This document shows, one piece after another, positions 18,718-31,841 of a stretch of DNA of 64,000 nt; position 1 is the stretch's first letter; each line of letters starts with the position of its first letter. The notes under the pieces are model-generated. The model saw only the letters and a program-made list of their open reading frames with translations, did no database searches and was not told the origin of the DNA. The stretch spans positions 84,665,035-84,729,034 of the forward strand of contig OZ024821.1 in assembly GCA_964016985.1 (NCBI GenBank), read 5' to 3'. Both the position numbers and the translations under genes were made by a program. This stretch comes from Anodontia alba (taxonomy: Eukaryota; Mollusca; Bivalvia; Lucinida; Lucinidae).

Positions 18718-20549
18718 ATGCCCCCAACTTTGCTTCTGGCTTGTCCGTTCGTTCATTCATTTGTTCGTTCATTCATCATGCTTTCTGGTGCATAGCATAA
18801 CTATAGAACCATGTATGCTAATGTTTTGAAATTTCATATATGGATTCCTCATGAAAAATAAGGTGGCCCGTATTTTTTTCTTACCTGAATTATCTCCCAT
18901 TTTAGAGTTATTGCCCTTTAAATAAAATAACATTGAAATCTTGTTAACAAGATATCTAAAAAAGTATTTGAACTAGAGTCTTGATATTTGGTGTACAGAT
19001 TGGGACTGAGAGGAGATTACCTGATTAAACTTTCAACCAATTTAATGCAATTTTGTTGGAGTTATGGCCCTTTATATTTTTTGGTCATTTGTTGCTTTCA
19101 TGTGCATTGCATAAGTTTAGAACCATGTATGCTAAAGTTTTGGAATTCCATATATGGATTCCTCATGAAAAATTAGGTGACATGTTTTTTTTGTTCTTGT
19201 CCGAATTATTTCCCATTTTAGAGTTATTGCCCTTTTAATAAAATAACATTGAAATCTCGTTAGCAAGATATCTCAAAAAGTATTATTTTTTTTTCTTGTC
19301 TGAATTATCTCCCATTTGAGCGTTATTGCCCTTTTAATAAAATAACATTGAAATCTCGTTAGCAAGATATCTCAAAAAGTATTTAAGCTAGAGCTTTGAT
19401 ATTTAGTATACTGATTGGGACTGAGGAGGAAATCACCTAATGAAATTTTTGGCCAGTTTAATAAAATTTTGTTGGAGTTATGGCCCTTTGCAATTTCTGG
19501 CTATTTAATCCCGTCGCTTTCATGTGCATAAGTTTAGAACCATGCATGCTAATGTTTTGAAAATTCATATATGGATTCCTCATGAAAAAATGGTGATCCA
19601 TATTGTTTTTCTTACCTGAATTATCTCCCATTTTAGAGTTATTTCCTTTGTAATAAAATAACATTGAAATCTCGTTAGCAAGATATCTCAAAAAGTATAT
19701 GAGCTAGAGTCCTGATATATGGTATACTGATTGGGACTGAGGAGGAGATCACCTGATTAAATATTCAACCAATTTAATGAAATTTTATTGGAGTTATGGC
19801 CCTTTGCACTTTTTGGCTATTTGTTGCTTTCATGTGCATAGCATAAGTTTAGAACCATGCATGCTAATGTTTTGAAATTGCATGTATGGATTCCGCATGA
19901 AAAAATAGATGACCCATTTTTTTTTTTTCTTATCCGAATTATCTCCCATTTCTGTGATTTCTGGCTATTTAATCTTGTTGCTCTCGTGTGCATAGCATAA
20001 GTTTAGAACCATGTATGCTAATGTTTTGAAAATTCATATATTAATTCCTCATGAAAAAATAGGTGACCCGTATTTTTTTTCTTATCCAAATTATCTCCCA
20101 TTTTAAAGTTATTGCCCTTTTAATAAAATAACATTGAAATCTTATTAGCAAGATATCTCAAAAAGTATTTGAGCTAGAGTCTTGATATTTAGTATACTGA
20201 TTTGGACTGAGGAGATCACCTGATTAAATTTTCAACAAATTTAATAAAATTTTGTTGAAGTTCTGGCCCTTTGCAGTTTTTGGCCATTTGTTGCTTTCAT
20301 GTGCATAGCAGAAGTTTAGAACCATGTATGCTCATGTTTTGAAATTTCATACATGGATTCCTCATGAAAATATAGGTGACCTGTATTTTTTTTCTTATTC
20401 AAATTATCTCCCAATTTATAGTTATTTCACTTTTAATAAAATAACACTGAAATATCGTATATTTGTACTGTTATTACTGTAGTTGGAGTCAACCAGTGTT
20501 AGAGTCAGGCAGTGTTGTTGGCATAGTGTTCCACAAACACCAGCTCTAG
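18718..20549 (+). mobile_element. HINE-like element, family C, copy 1
   Basis: The left end ATGCCCCCAACTTTG is followed by a GTTC/ATTC simple repeat. The right end GGCATAGTGTTCCACAAACACCAGCTCTAG has the 3' hairpin (GTGTT / AACAC) and terminal CTAG. The centre holds about five units of 330-370 bp (GAGTTATGGCCCTTTGCA, ATAGCATAAGTTTAGAACC). Conserved unit segments such as TTAGCAAGATATCTCAAAAA are non-coding. Confidence 0.75.
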
Positions 20550-20819
20550 GTTTTTCTTTTGTCAGACATTTACTTGCAGAGTTATGCCCTTTAAAAAAAA
20601 ACAAAAAAAAAACAAAAAAACAACAACTGAAAATGGTCTTATTATCAGAATTTCAGAAAGAAAATGTTAGAGCTAACATTTTTAGGGCCCCCCCCCCACC
20701 ACCACCCCCATACACACCTAGGGGAGGGGAACATACTGTTTTTGGTGTGGGTCCCGTTTGCATAAGCATTGGCATCAGCATTGGTATCAGACTTTCTTGT
20801 CTGCACAATATCTTGTGAG

Positions 20820-21372
20820 CTAGTGGTTGGATAAATAATTGGGACATAACAAAGAACTGATTAAATTTTGGTGACCTTACCTAATTTTCAAGGTCACGAC
20901 AGTAGAAAAACTGAAATTCATGGTTGGGGAACATCTGTTTTCTCACAAAACTCTGTTACTAGCTATTATTTTGCACACTGTTAGGGGCCCATATGTAGAT
21001 CACCTGATTAATTTTTGGGTAAAATCTGACAATTTTGACCCCTCTCACTTTCTTCGTTATGTACTTCTCACCCCTGAAGTCATCCCATGTTTATCTTTTG
21101 GTTAACCCTTTTTCAAAGTGTTATGTTACCTTTATTCTTCAGTTCCTTTCATATTTGATAAGGATGAAGAGAAGGACCAGTATATGTGTCGCATTCAAGT
21201 CAGATAACTCTCACTTTCCTTGTTATGTACTTATCTCCCCTGAAACCAAAATCTTGTGCAGGCCATAACTCTCTTACTGTTTAAGATAATTTGATATGAT
21301 TTGGTAGGGACATATATTAGGTCAAGTAAGAGTGTTGCATGCAAGAAGGAAAACTCTTGCTCTCTACTTTTT
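20820..21372. repeat. Repeat family J, copy 1
   Basis: ATGTTACCTTTATTCTTCAG, GATGAAGAGAAGGACCAGTA and TTGTGCAGGCCATAACTC recur at 27600-27960 and 28313-28540. No termini were identified. The copy is interrupted by the HINE-E element that follows. Confidence 0.6.
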
Positions 21373-23070
21373 AGCTCACTTGAGCCAAAGGCTCAGGATG
21401 AGCTATTGTGATCACTCCCCGTCCGTCGTCCATCATCCATCTGTCCTTCATACGAACAGAGATTTAGGGGGCAAAAAATTTGGATGTTTTGCTACTTAAG
21501 TGGTCATTCTTGAGTGCATATGGGATTTATTCTGTAGATTTGACATTTAAGTGGCAAAAATTTGCTCTTACATGGCTTGCCACTTATGTAGTCATTGTGT
21601 AAATGCCTAGCCACCTAAATGTCCGTTCGTGAGAACGTCCGTCCATCTGTCTGTCAGTCTGTTCACACCCTTGAATGACTTCTCCACAGAAACCCCTGGG
21701 CCAAATTTCTTCAAACATCATGTGGAGCCTTGTGTTAAAGGGGGATTGAAAATTTGTAGAAATGGTCACAGTCCGTAAATCAAGATGGCCACCATTCCCA
21801 TATGTAGCTCCCATAGACTTAAAATGGGAAAAACTTAAAAAATCTTCTTCTCTGAAACCATGAGGCCCACAGCTTACATATTTAGTATATGGCAATATTT
21901 AGTGGTCTCCTACATAAATCCTGCCAATCAAGCCACTGGGGTCCAAACTGGCCATACCCCAGGGGTCATTAGCCTCCATAGATTTATAATAGATAAAAAA
22001 AAAAAAAAAAAAAAAAATCTTCTTCTCTGAAACCATGAGGCCCACAGCTTATATATTAGTATGTAGCAATGTTTAGTGGTCCCCTACATAAATCTTACCA
22101 ATCAAGCCCCTAGGACCCAAACTGGCCATAGCATAGCACAGGGGGGTATTTGTTTATATAGAACTATATAGCTAAAGAACACTAAAAAATCTTCTTCTCT
22201 GAAGCCATGAGGCCCAGAGCTATCATATTTAGAATGTAGCAATGAGTAGTGGTCTCATACATAAATCCTGCCAACCATGTCCCTGGGGTCCAAATTGGTC
22301 ACACCCAGGGGGTCATTAGCTCCTATAGACTTATAATGGGGGAAAACTTAAAAAATCTTCTGAAACCATGAGACCCACAGCTTATATAATTTGTTATATT
22401 TAGTATATAACAATGTTTAGTGGTCTCCTACATAAATCCTACCAACCATGTCCCTGAAGTCCAAACTGGCCATGCCCTGGGGGTCATTTATTAATATAGA
22501 GCTATATAACTAAAACTGAAACCAAAAGGCCCAAAGCAGGTGCGATCATCATGAATCTTGCTCAAAATGTTCATCTTGATGATTTCTAGGTCAAGTTTGG
22601 ACCTGGGTCACTTATGACCTATAGTTCACAGTCCACTGACTTTCTTAAGTTTTTTCCATTTAGGTCAGTTTCTCAGTAACTGTGGTCCTACAGCAGTGAT
22701 ACTTGGCACTTGCAGACATTTTAGCATAGCCTCTTGAATGCAGTCATCTATAATTTGACTTTGACCTATATTTCACTGTCCATTGACTTTGTTAAGTTTT
22801 TGCATTTTGGTCAGTTTCTCAGTAATTATTTGTCCTACAGCCAATGATACTTAGCACATGCATACATCTTAGCATGGCCTCTTGAGTGCAGTCATTCATA
22901 TTTGACCTTGATCTATATTTCATGGTCCATTAGGCATGCTGCATTGTCTTACTTGTAAATATAATCATCAGGAATCTTAGTCAGAATGTTTGCCTTGATC
23001 ATTTATGGGTCAGGTTCTCTAAGTGCTATGATACTCAGGTGAGCGCTACAGGGCCATCAAGGCCCTCTTG
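21373..23070 (+). mobile_element. HINE-like element, family E, copy 1
   Basis: The left end AGCTCACTTGAGCCAAAGGC is followed by a GTCC/CATC simple repeat. The right end carries CAGGTGAGC and the hairpin GGGCCATCAAGGCCC followed by TCTTG next to T. It contains about five units of 150-170 bp (CTTCTTCTCTGAAACCATGA, CCAAACTGGCCATACCC). An A23 run lies at 21995-22017. The uninterrupted target sequence is visible at about 27900-27940. Confidence 0.78.
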
Positions 23071-23221
23071 TTCTAGTTATTGCCCCTTAACCAATTTCTA
23101 AGCCAAATTCTTGTGCAATCCATAACTTCTTGATGGTTTGAAATATGTTGACAGTATTTTGTAGAGTTACAGATAAAATGCAAGAGAACTCTTACTTTCT
23201 CCTATGCTTATTGTGTCACCT

Positions 23222-23695
23222 GCATAGCATGGCAGCCACATAGGGATCGTGTCCATCCACATCGCCATCGTCGTCTGTGTCATCCTCGGCGTTGTCGCCA
23301 TTGGCATCACACTTTTCATTATCGCTCAATAACTTGAAGAGATGCATTGATTTCAAGGGAAGTTTGAAGAAGTTTATATCACTGTAAAATACAGGCCAGT
23401 ATCAATATTGGTAATTGCATCAAATTTTGGCTGAGTTATGGCCGTTTTTCGACTTTCATTGTAAAATACAGATCAGGTTCAATATTGGTAGTCATCTGCA
23501 AAATTTTGGCCGAGTTGTAGCCCTTTTTTGACTAAGATTTTGTTGTTGTGTTGATATTGGTTTCCGCTCCGTAACTTTTGCAGGGATGCATTGATTTTAT
23601 TGAAAGTTTACAGAAGGATATAGCATTGTAAAATACAGGTCAGGTTTGATATTGGTAGTCATCCACAAAATTTTGGCTGAGTTATGGCCCTTTTT
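23222..23695. repeat. Tandem array family D, left part
   Basis: Units of about 190 bp carry TTGGTTTCCGCTCCGTAACT and AAAATTTTGGCTGAGTTATGG. The array resumes at 26991 after a composite family C insertion. Confidence 0.65.
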
Positions 23696-26600
23696 ATACC
23701 CCCAACTTCAAAGAAGTTGGAGGGGCATATTGCTTCTGGGTTGTTTGTTCGTCCGTCTGTCCTTCCGTCCGTCCGTCCATCCGTCCGTCACGCTTTTTGA
23801 TGCATAGCATAACTTTAGAACCGTGAATGCTACTATTTTGAAATTTCTTATATGGATTCCTCATGAAAAAATAGCTGACACATATTTTTTTTCTTGACAG
23901 GATTATGCCCCTTTTCTGGGCTATAGCCCTTTGAAAAAATATGGATGCAATCTTGTCAGCAAAATATCTCAAATACTATTGAAACTAGAGCCTTGAAACT
24001 TGATGAATAGACTGGTAGTGATGAAAAGACAAAAATACTTCTTGAGTTATGGCCCTTTGTAATTTTGGGCATTTTTACCTTGTCAGCAAAATGTCTCAAA
24101 AAATAGTTGGAGCTAGAGCCTTGAAACTTGATGAATAGACTGGTAGTGATGAGTAGACAACCTGATTAACTTTTGAAGAAATTTTGAAAAATACTTCTTG
24201 AGTTATGGCCCTTTGTAATTTTGGGCATTTTTACCTTGTCAGCAAAATATCTCAAAAACTGTTAGAGCTAGAGCCTTGAAACTTAGTAAATGGATTTGTA
24301 GTGATGAGTAGATGACCTGATTAACTTTTGAAGAAATTCTGAAAAATAATTCATGAGTTATGGCCCTTTGTAATTTGGGGCATTTTTTGGGCATTTCTAC
24401 CTTGTCAGCAAAATCTCTAAAAAACCATTTGAGCTAGAGCCTTGAAACTTGATGAATAGACTAGTAGTGATGAGTAGACAACCTGATTAACTTTTGAAGA
24501 AATTCCGAAAATTACTTCTCGAGTTATGGCCCTTTGTAATTTTTGGCAATTTTACCTTGTCAGCAAAATATCTTAAAAACCATTGGAGCTAGAGCCTTGA
24601 AACTTGATGAATAGACTGGTAGTGATGAGTAGACAACCTGATTAACTTTTCAATAATAATACTTCTTGAGTTATGGCCCTTTGTAATTTTGGGCACTTTT
24701 ACCTTGTCAGCAAAATATCTCAAAAACTGTTAGAGCTAGAGCCATGAAATTTGGTGAATTGATTTGGAATGATGAGTAGACAACCTGATTAACTTTTGAA
24801 TAAGTTTTAAAAATTACTTAATGAGTTATGGCCCTTTGTAATTTTGGGCATTTTTATCTTGTCAGCAAAATATCTCAGAAACCGTTAGAGCTAGAGACTT
24901 GGTGAATTGATTGGTAATGATGAGTAGATGACCTGATTAACTTTTGTGTAAATTCTGAAAAATATTTCGTAAGTAATGGCCCTTTGTAAGTTTGAGCATA
25001 TTTCCCTTGTCAGCAAAATATCTCAAAAACTATTGAAGCTGGAGCCTTGAAACTTGATGAATAGATTGGTAGTGATGAGTAGATGATCTGATTATGCCCC
25101 CAATTTTGAATGAAATTGATGGGGCGTATTATTTTGCCTTCGTTTGTCCGTCTGTTTGTCCGTTTGTCAAGCTTTTTTGTGCATGCCATATTTTAAGAAC
25201 CCTGCATGCTAGGGTTTTGAAATTTTATATTTGGGTTTCCAATGAAAAAATAGCTGACCCGTATTTTTGTCGCACCTGCATTAGCACACAGGTGCTATAT
25301 AGGCGTGCCATGACCCGTCCGTTCGTCCATTTGTCCATTTGTCAACAATTGACGTGAGCGCAACTCCTCCTACAGTTTTTGGCCAATCATTTTGAAACTT
25401 CACAGATGTTTTGGCCATGGTAAGTAGATGTGCATATTGTTTGCTCATAATTCTCAGATTTTTTTTTTCAACTTTTTCCGCTTTGTTAACTTAGTCAGTT
25501 TTTACCTAAAACCCTTATAGTCAGTGGGTGTCTCGTGTGCGCGTGGGTGTCTCGTGTGCGCAACTCTTCCTACAGTTTTTGGCCAATCATTTTGAAACTT
25601 CACAGATGTTTTGGCCATGGTAAGTAGATGTGTATATTGCTTGCTCATAATTCTCAGATTTTTTTTTTTCAACTTTTTCCGCTTTGTTAACTTAGACAGT
25701 TTTTACCTAAAATCTTTATAGTCAGTGGGTGCCTCGTGAGCACAACTCCTCCTACAGTTTTTGGCCAATCATTTTGAAACTTCATAGATGTTTTGGCCAT
25801 GGTGTGTAGATGTGCATATTGTTTGCTCATAATTCTCAGATTTTTTTTTTCAACTTTTTCCGCTTTGTTAACTTAGTCAGTTTTTACCTAAAACCCTTTT
25901 CGTCAGTGGGTGTCTCGTGAACGCAACTCCTCCTGCAGTTGTAGGCCAATAGTTTTGAAACTTCACAGATGATTAGGTCAGGGTCTGAAGATTTGCATAT
26001 TGTTTGCACATAAATCTCAGATTCATTTCAGTAGAGTTAGGGGCCCTTGAGTTATGCCCAAAATTGGTTTCTGCTCAATATCTTGTGAAAGAATTGATGG
26101 ATTAGTGTTTTGCATACTGGCCTTGACTACTTGGCAAAAATGATATCCGCTCTATATCAATATCTTGTGAAATAATGGACAGGTTTAAATCAAATTTTGC
26201 CAGCCAATATTCCAAATTTTCTACTTTGTCCATTTTTCTTACAAACTAACCCATCAGTTTCTTGAATACTGCAAAATAGCTTGTATGACTTAATCCCCGC
26301 AGGTGCGACATCGCTTTCCGCAGATTTCTTGTTTTTCTTGTCAGGCATGTTTGATTAGAGTTATGTCCCTTTGAAAAAAATCAGAATTAAATCTTGTGAG
26401 CAAGATATCTCGAAAAGTATTTAAGCTGGGTTCTTGAAATTAGATATAATGAGTGGGAATGATGTGTAGATTACCTGATTATATTTTGAGAGAATTCTGT
26501 GAAAAATTGATAAAGTTACGGCCCTTTGCAGTTCTGCGCATTTTTACCATGTCAGCAAGATGTCTCGAAAAGTACTTAAGCTAGGGTTCTTGAAAAATAT

Positions 26601-26990
26601 TATATGCTGATTGGGGATGATGTGGAGATTACCTGATTTGTTTTTAGGGAATTCCATGAAAAACTGACAGCTATGGCCCTTTGTAGTTCTAGGCATTTGA
26701 CCTTGTCAGCAAGATATCTCAAAAAGTATTTAAGCCAAAGCCTTGATATTTAGTATACTGATTGGGATTGAGGAGGAGATCACCTGAATGAATTTTGAAC
26801 CAATTAGATGAAATGTTGGAGTTATGGCCCTTTGCAATTTCTGGTTTAGAGTTATTTCCCTTTTGATAAAATAACATTGAAATCTCGTATATTTGTACTG
26901 TTGTTACCATCATGGACAAGCAGTGTTGGAGTCAAGCAGTGTTAGAGTTAGGCAGTTGGGGGCATAGTGTTTTTCAAACACAAGCTCTAG
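23696..26990 (+). mobile_element. Composite HINE-like element, family C, copies 2/3 inside array D
   Basis: The left end ATACCCCCAACTTCAAAGAA is followed by a (CCGT)n simple repeat and about eight units of 150-160 bp (GAGCTAGAGCCTTGAAACTT). A second left end ATGCCCCCAATTTTG lies at 25094. One right end is present: TTGGGGGCATAGTGTTTTTC, then the hairpin GTGTTTTTCAAACAC and AAGCTCTAG next to T. Family D sequence reads through once this block is removed. Confidence 0.72.
25270..26331 (+). mobile_element. HINE-like element, family X, nested in family C
   Basis: Perfect 10-bp subterminal inverted repeats are TCGCACCTGC at the left and GCAGGTGCGA at the right. A left hairpin GCACCTGCATTAGCACACAG/GTGC is also present. 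Four units of about 180 bp (CTCCTCCTACAGTTTTTGGCC) follow, and the right end is ATTTCTTG next to T. Removing it rejoins GACCCGTATTTTT with TTTTCTTGTC, as in the intact copy at 23877. Confidence 0.78.
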
Positions 26991-27545
26991 TTCTACTTAG
27001 TTTTTGTTGTTGTATTGATATTGGTTTCTGCTCTATAACTTTTGCAGGGAAGCATTGATTACACTGGAAGTTTGCAGAAGTATATATCATTATAAAGTAC
27101 AGTCGAGTTGGATATTTGTAATCATTCACAAAATTTTGGCTGAGTTATGGCTGTTTTTCAACTTTTTTTTTTGTTGTTGTTGTTGTTTTGATATTGGTTT
27201 CCGCTCTGTAACTTTTGCAGGGAGACATTGATTTCATTGGAAGTTTGCAGAAGGATATATCATTGTAAAATACAGGTTAAATTCTATATTGATAATCATC
27301 CACAAAATTTTGGCTAAGTTATGGGCCTTTTTTGACTTAGTTTTTTGTTGTTGGGGTAAAACATAAGGTAAATATTGATTCACCTCAATAACTTTTGAAG
27401 GGCTGCAGTCATTTAATTCTAAGTTTTCAGAATGGTATATCATTATAGCATAGAGGTCAAGTTTGATTTCGGTAATCATCCCAAAAAATTTCGATCAAAT
27501 TACATGTATAGCCCTTTATTTACTTAACTGATAAAATTTAAACAA
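26991..27545. repeat. Tandem array family D, right part
   Basis: It continues the 190-bp units from 23222-23695 (TATTGATATTGGTTTC, AAAATTTTGGCTGAGTTATG) with three further diverged units. Confidence 0.6.
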
Positions 27546-27589
27546 AGTAGTGAAGGGTCACCTCTATGGATAGAGCAGGCAACACATCC

Positions 27590-27987
27590 AATTCTCTGAA
27601 ATATAGTCTGCATTTTAGTTAACCTTTTTTCAAAGTGATATGTTACCTTTATTCTTCAGTGGATTGCTTTTATATATTTATATATGATAGGATGAAGAGA
27701 AGGACCAGTAGGCGTGTTGCATGCAAGAAAGACAACTCTCACTTTCTTTGTTATGTACTTATCTCCCCTGAAACCGAAATCTTGTGCAGGCCATAACTCC
27801 AATACTGTTTAAGATAATTTGATAATATTTGGTAGGGACATATCAGGTCAAGAAAGAGTGTTGCATGAGTGTTGCATGCAAGAAGGACAACTCTTGCTCT
27901 ATACTTTTTCTAGTTATCTCCCCTGAATAAATTCCTAAGCCAAATTATTGTGCACTCCATAAAATCCTAATGGTTTTAAATATGTTG
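27590..27987. repeat. Repeat family J, copy 2
   Basis: It is near-identical in outline to 21100-21372 and includes the empty site CTATACTTTTTCTAGTTATC for the HINE-E insertion. Confidence 0.6.
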
Positions 27988-27997
27988 ATAGTATTTG

Positions 27998-28302
27998 GTT
28001 TTGTTTGTGTGGAGGTTTTACCACCCAGTCAACCCAGAGGGGTCATGTCGAGCGCAGTCAGTTTACCTAACCACATGTATACTGGGCAGGCTTAGTCCTC
28101 TAAGCAGTTAACCAGTGTTGTGCACATTCTTTTGCCAGAAACTGACAACTGCCCTTCTTGAATCAGCAGAAGGGAGAGAATGACCATAGAAAATATTTCG
28201 TGATCAATCTCCACAAAAGAATGTTGCCGACCTCGGCGGGGGGTTGAACCTGCGACCTCCTGGTCTCCAGTCGGACTGAGCATCCAACTGAGCCACAAGG
28301 CC
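27998..28302 (-). mobile_element. tRNA-derived SINE, type 2, full length, minus strand
   Basis: The tail is TTTTGTTTGTGT at the left and the head CTGAGCATCCAACTGAGCCAC at the right. A perfect 10-bp target duplication ATAGTATTTG lies at 27988-27997 and 28303-28312. It is inserted into repeat family J. Confidence 0.92.
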
Positions 28303-28545
28303 ATAGTATTTGATAGAGGCATAGATAAGAATCAGAAGAAGTGTTGTGTGCAAGAGAGTCAACTCTTACCTTTTTCTTATCTCCCCTGAAACCAAAATTT
28401 TGTGCAGGCCATAACTCCCATACTGTTTGAGATATTTGATAATATTTGGTAGGGACATATATCAGGTCAAGTAGGAGTGTAGCAAGCAAGAAGGACAACT
28501 CTTGCTTTGTTCTTTTTTCTGGTTATCTCTCCAGAATGAATTTTT

Positions 28546-30069
28546 AGCTCACCTGAGCTGAAGGCTCAAGGTGAGCTATTGTGATCACCCACTGTCCGTC
28601 GTCGTCTGTCCGTCCGTCTGTTCACAATCTTTAAACAACGTCTCCTCCTAAACCACTGATTGGAATTTGACCAAACTTCACAGGAATGATCCTTGGTTAG
28701 TCCTCTTTCAAAGTTGTTCATATGGTTCCAGTCCATTGCATATCTAGGTCACAGGAGCCAAAAATAGATTTTTTAACTAAACAAATCTTCTTGTCAGAAA
28801 CCACTGGACCGATTTCAGTATAATTTTGCAAAAATGTTCCTTTGGTGACCCTCTACCAAGATTGTTCAAGCCATTTGGATTCGTCAAAAAACATGGCCGC
28901 CAGGGGGCGGGGGGGTATTTTCCCTATATATCTATATAGAAAACTTTAAAAATCTTCTTGTCAGAAACCACTGGACCGATTTCAATATAATTTTGCAGAA
29001 ATGTTCCTTTGGTGATCCTCTACCAAGATTGTTCAAGCCATTTGGATTCCTCAAAAAACATGGCCACCAGGGGGCGTGGCTTATTTTCGCTATATATCTA
29101 TATAGAAAATTTTAAAAATCTTCTTGTCTGAAACCACTGGACCATTTTCAATATAATTTTGCAGAAAATGTTCCTTTGGTGATCCTCTACCAAGATTGTG
29201 CAAGCCATTTGGATTCGTCAAAAAACACGGCTGCCAGGGGGCGGGGCTTATTTCACCTATATATCTATAAAGAAAACTTTAAAAATCTTCTTATCAGAAA
29301 CCACTGGACCAATTTCAATATAATTTTTGGATATCCTCTACCAAGATTGTTCAAGCCATTTAGATTTATCAAAAAACATGGCTGCCAGGGGGCGTGGCTT
29401 ATTTTCCCTATATAACTATATAGAAAACTTTAAAAATCTTCTTGTCAGAAACCACTGGACCGATTTCAATATAATTTTGCAGAAATGTTCCCTTGGTGAT
29501 TTCTACCAAGATTGTTCAAGCCATTTGGATTTGTCAAAAAACATGGCCACCAGGAGGCGGGGCTTATTTTCCCTATATATCTATATAGAAAACTTTAAAA
29601 AATTTTCTTGTCAGAAACCACTGGACCAATTTCAATATAATTTTGCAGAAATGTTCCTTTGGTGTTCCTCTACCAAGATTGTTCAAGCTATTGGGATTCG
29701 TCAAAAAACATGGCCGCCAGGGGGCGGGGCTTATTTTCCCTATATATCTATATAGAAAACTTTAAAAATCTTCTTGTCAGAAACCACTGGACTGATTTCT
29801 ATATAACTTGGCAAAAATGTTTCCTTGGTGATCCTCTACCAAGATTGTTCAAGCTGTCATGATTTGTCAAAAAACATGGCCGCTAGGGGGCTGGGCTTAT
29901 TTTCCCTATATATCTATATAGAAAATTTTAATGATCTTCTTGTCAGAAACCACTGGATAGATTTCAGTATAACATTGCAGGAATGTTTCTTTTGTAACCC
30001 TCTACCAAGATTGTTGAAGTTGTCATGATTCATTAAAAAACGTGGCTGCCAGGGGGCGGGGCTATATTT

Positions 30070-30138
<69 letters not shown>

Positions 30139-31054
30139 TATATATAGTAAACTTTAAAAATCTTTTTGTCAGAAACCACTCGACAGATTTCAATATCACT
30201 TGGCAGGAATGTTTCTTTGGTGACCCTCTACCAAGATTGTTCATGCTGTCATGATTAGTCAAAAAACATGGCCAATAGGGAGCGGGGCATATTTTCTATA
30301 TATATCTATATAGAAAACTTTAAAAATCTTCTCGTAAGAAACAGTTGGATCGAGTTCAATGTAACTTGGCAGGAATGTTGCCTTGGTGACCTACCAAGAT
30401 TGTTCACGCCCTCATGATACGTCAAAAAACATGGCCACCAGGGGGCTGGGCTTATTTTCCCTGTATAGAAAACTTTAAAATTCTTCTTATCAGAAACCAC
30501 CTGACTGATTTCAATATTACTTAGCAGGAATGTTTTCTTGGTGACCCTCTACCAAGATTGTTCAAGCAATCATGATTCGTCAAAAAACATGGCTGCAAGG
30601 GGTGGGGCTTATTTTCCCTATATAACTAAATAGAAAACTTTAAAAATCTTCTTGTCAGAAACCACTGAACGGATTTTGATATAACTTGGCAGGAATGTTT
30701 CTATGGTGACCCTCTACCAAGTTTGTTCAAGCTGTCATGATTCGTCAAAAAACATGGCCGTTAGGGGGTGGGGCTTATTTTCCCTATATAGCTATATAAA
30801 ACATTTTAAAAATCTTTTTGTTAGAAACCACTGGACCGATTTCAATATAACTTGGCAGAATTGTTCCTTTGGTGACCCTCTTTCAAGATTCAGTTCAAAC
30901 CATCTTGATGCTTGAAAACAACATGGCCGCTGGGGAGCAGGGCTATAAAATTTATAAAAAAATCTTAGAGCAGTGAACTTGGCTGAAACTTCAACAGTAA
31001 GTATGCAAAGCTGTTTGCTCAGGTGAGCAATATAGGACCATCATGGTCCTCTTG
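28546..31054 (+). mobile_element. HINE-like element, family E, copy 2 (about 15 units)
   Basis: The left end is AGCTCACCTGAGCTGAAGGC and the right subterminal repeat is CAGGTGAGC. The 3' hairpin GGACCATCATGGTCC is followed by TCTTG next to T. Units of about 150 bp contain GAAACCACTGGACCGATTTC, CTCTACCAAGATTGTTCAAG and CTATATATCTATATAGAAAA. The overlapping short ORFs on both strands are products of the repeat and not genes. Confidence 0.82.
30073..30146. repeat. (TA)n expansion inside a HINE-E unit
   Basis: The CTATATATCTATATAG segment of the unit has grown into about 70 bp of TA repeats in one unit only. Confidence 0.93.
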
Positions 31055-31330
31055 TTTTAAGTCATATTCTTGTGCACTCCATAACCTGAATGTTTTTAAA
31101 TATTTTGATATTATGCAGGTTGTAGCTTCAGTTGCTGAGTCTCTTCTATATACTTACCAATGACCACATCAGTTACCAGCATTTTTTGACATTTTTTTTG
31201 TTTTTCACAGAAATATTCTGACCTTAAAAATAGCGATGTCTGGGCGGTCGGGCATTGTCAGAGGTTTACCACTTGGTTAACCGTTTTTTGTTTTTTTTTC
31301 CAACTGATATGTTACCATTATTCCTAAGTG
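31055..31330. repeat. Repeat family J remnant and unassigned intron
   Basis: AGTCATATTCTTGTGCACTCC continues the family J sequence cut by the HINE-E insertion. AGCGATGTCTGGGCGGTCGG recurs at about 41240. Confidence 0.45.
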
Positions 31331-31339
31331 GAAAAATCT

Positions 31340-31515
31340 GTCCATAATGCCATTAGGCATTTTTCTTTTTCTTTTATTTCAAGCACTTTTGACATTTCAT
31401 GCAAATTGTCTCGGTGGAGACAGTGTGTGTGAAATATCAAATCCAGATTTTTGGGCAAATTAAGAAAAATATTTCAATATGTCATCTGCTGAAAATTTTA
31501 CAGGGAGTAATTTAA
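31340..31515. mobile_element. MITE family P4 copy
   Basis: TGACATTTCATGCAAATTGTC / GACAGTGTGTGTGAAATATC and the end GTCATCTGCTGAAAATTTTAC. It ends 83 bp before exon 6. Confidence 0.6.
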
Positions 31516-31597
31516 TGTAAAACCATTTGTTACATTAATGTTAATTATGCCATACATTCTCAGTCACTTAATGAGTCTTATTTCAATATCATCACAG

Positions 31598-31737
31598 GAT
31601 TGAGATAAGTCGACGTGAATGTGTCTTGAAAATACTGGAAGAAGCTAATTTAGGCTGTACAATGGATGATGTCATTGAAACATCGAAGCTTCCTGAACTG
31701 AGAGAAGATCTTCTTGACAGTGTAGATCCTGACTGTG
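31598..31737 (+). CDS. Exon 6 of fragment: second half of six-Cys unit 1
   Basis: The acceptor is ATATCATCACAG and the donor is GTGAGT. The exon is 140 bp, phase 2 in and phase 1 out, with 46 codons. Cysteines are at codons 8, 20 and 46. The middle is acidic and probably helical (L-P-E-L-R-E-D-L-L). It is separated from exon 5 by a 15-kb intron built almost wholly of tandem-array elements, the longest intron in the window. An antisense LINE fragment lies about 100 bp downstream. Confidence 0.86.
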
Positions 31738-31841
31738 GTGAGTTATCTAACTTGAAGATACCGTATTTGACCTAATTATTGCACCTAGTAGTTCGTCTGT
31801 CATTACTGACAATGACCAGTCTTAATCACATTAGAGAAATG

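Noticed and set aside
20653..20847. ORFs across the C-run near 20680-20710 encoding poly-Pro or poly-Gly
   Set aside because: They are low-complexity artefacts of CCCCCCC and CCACCACC tracts.
29176..30915. Series of overlapping plus-strand ORFs with repeated Y-Q-D-C-S-S-H-L-D and S-K-N-M-A-A-R-G-R-G
   Set aside because: They are translations of the 150-bp HINE-E units. Frames break between units and the sequence repeats at 61800-63576 without coding constraint.
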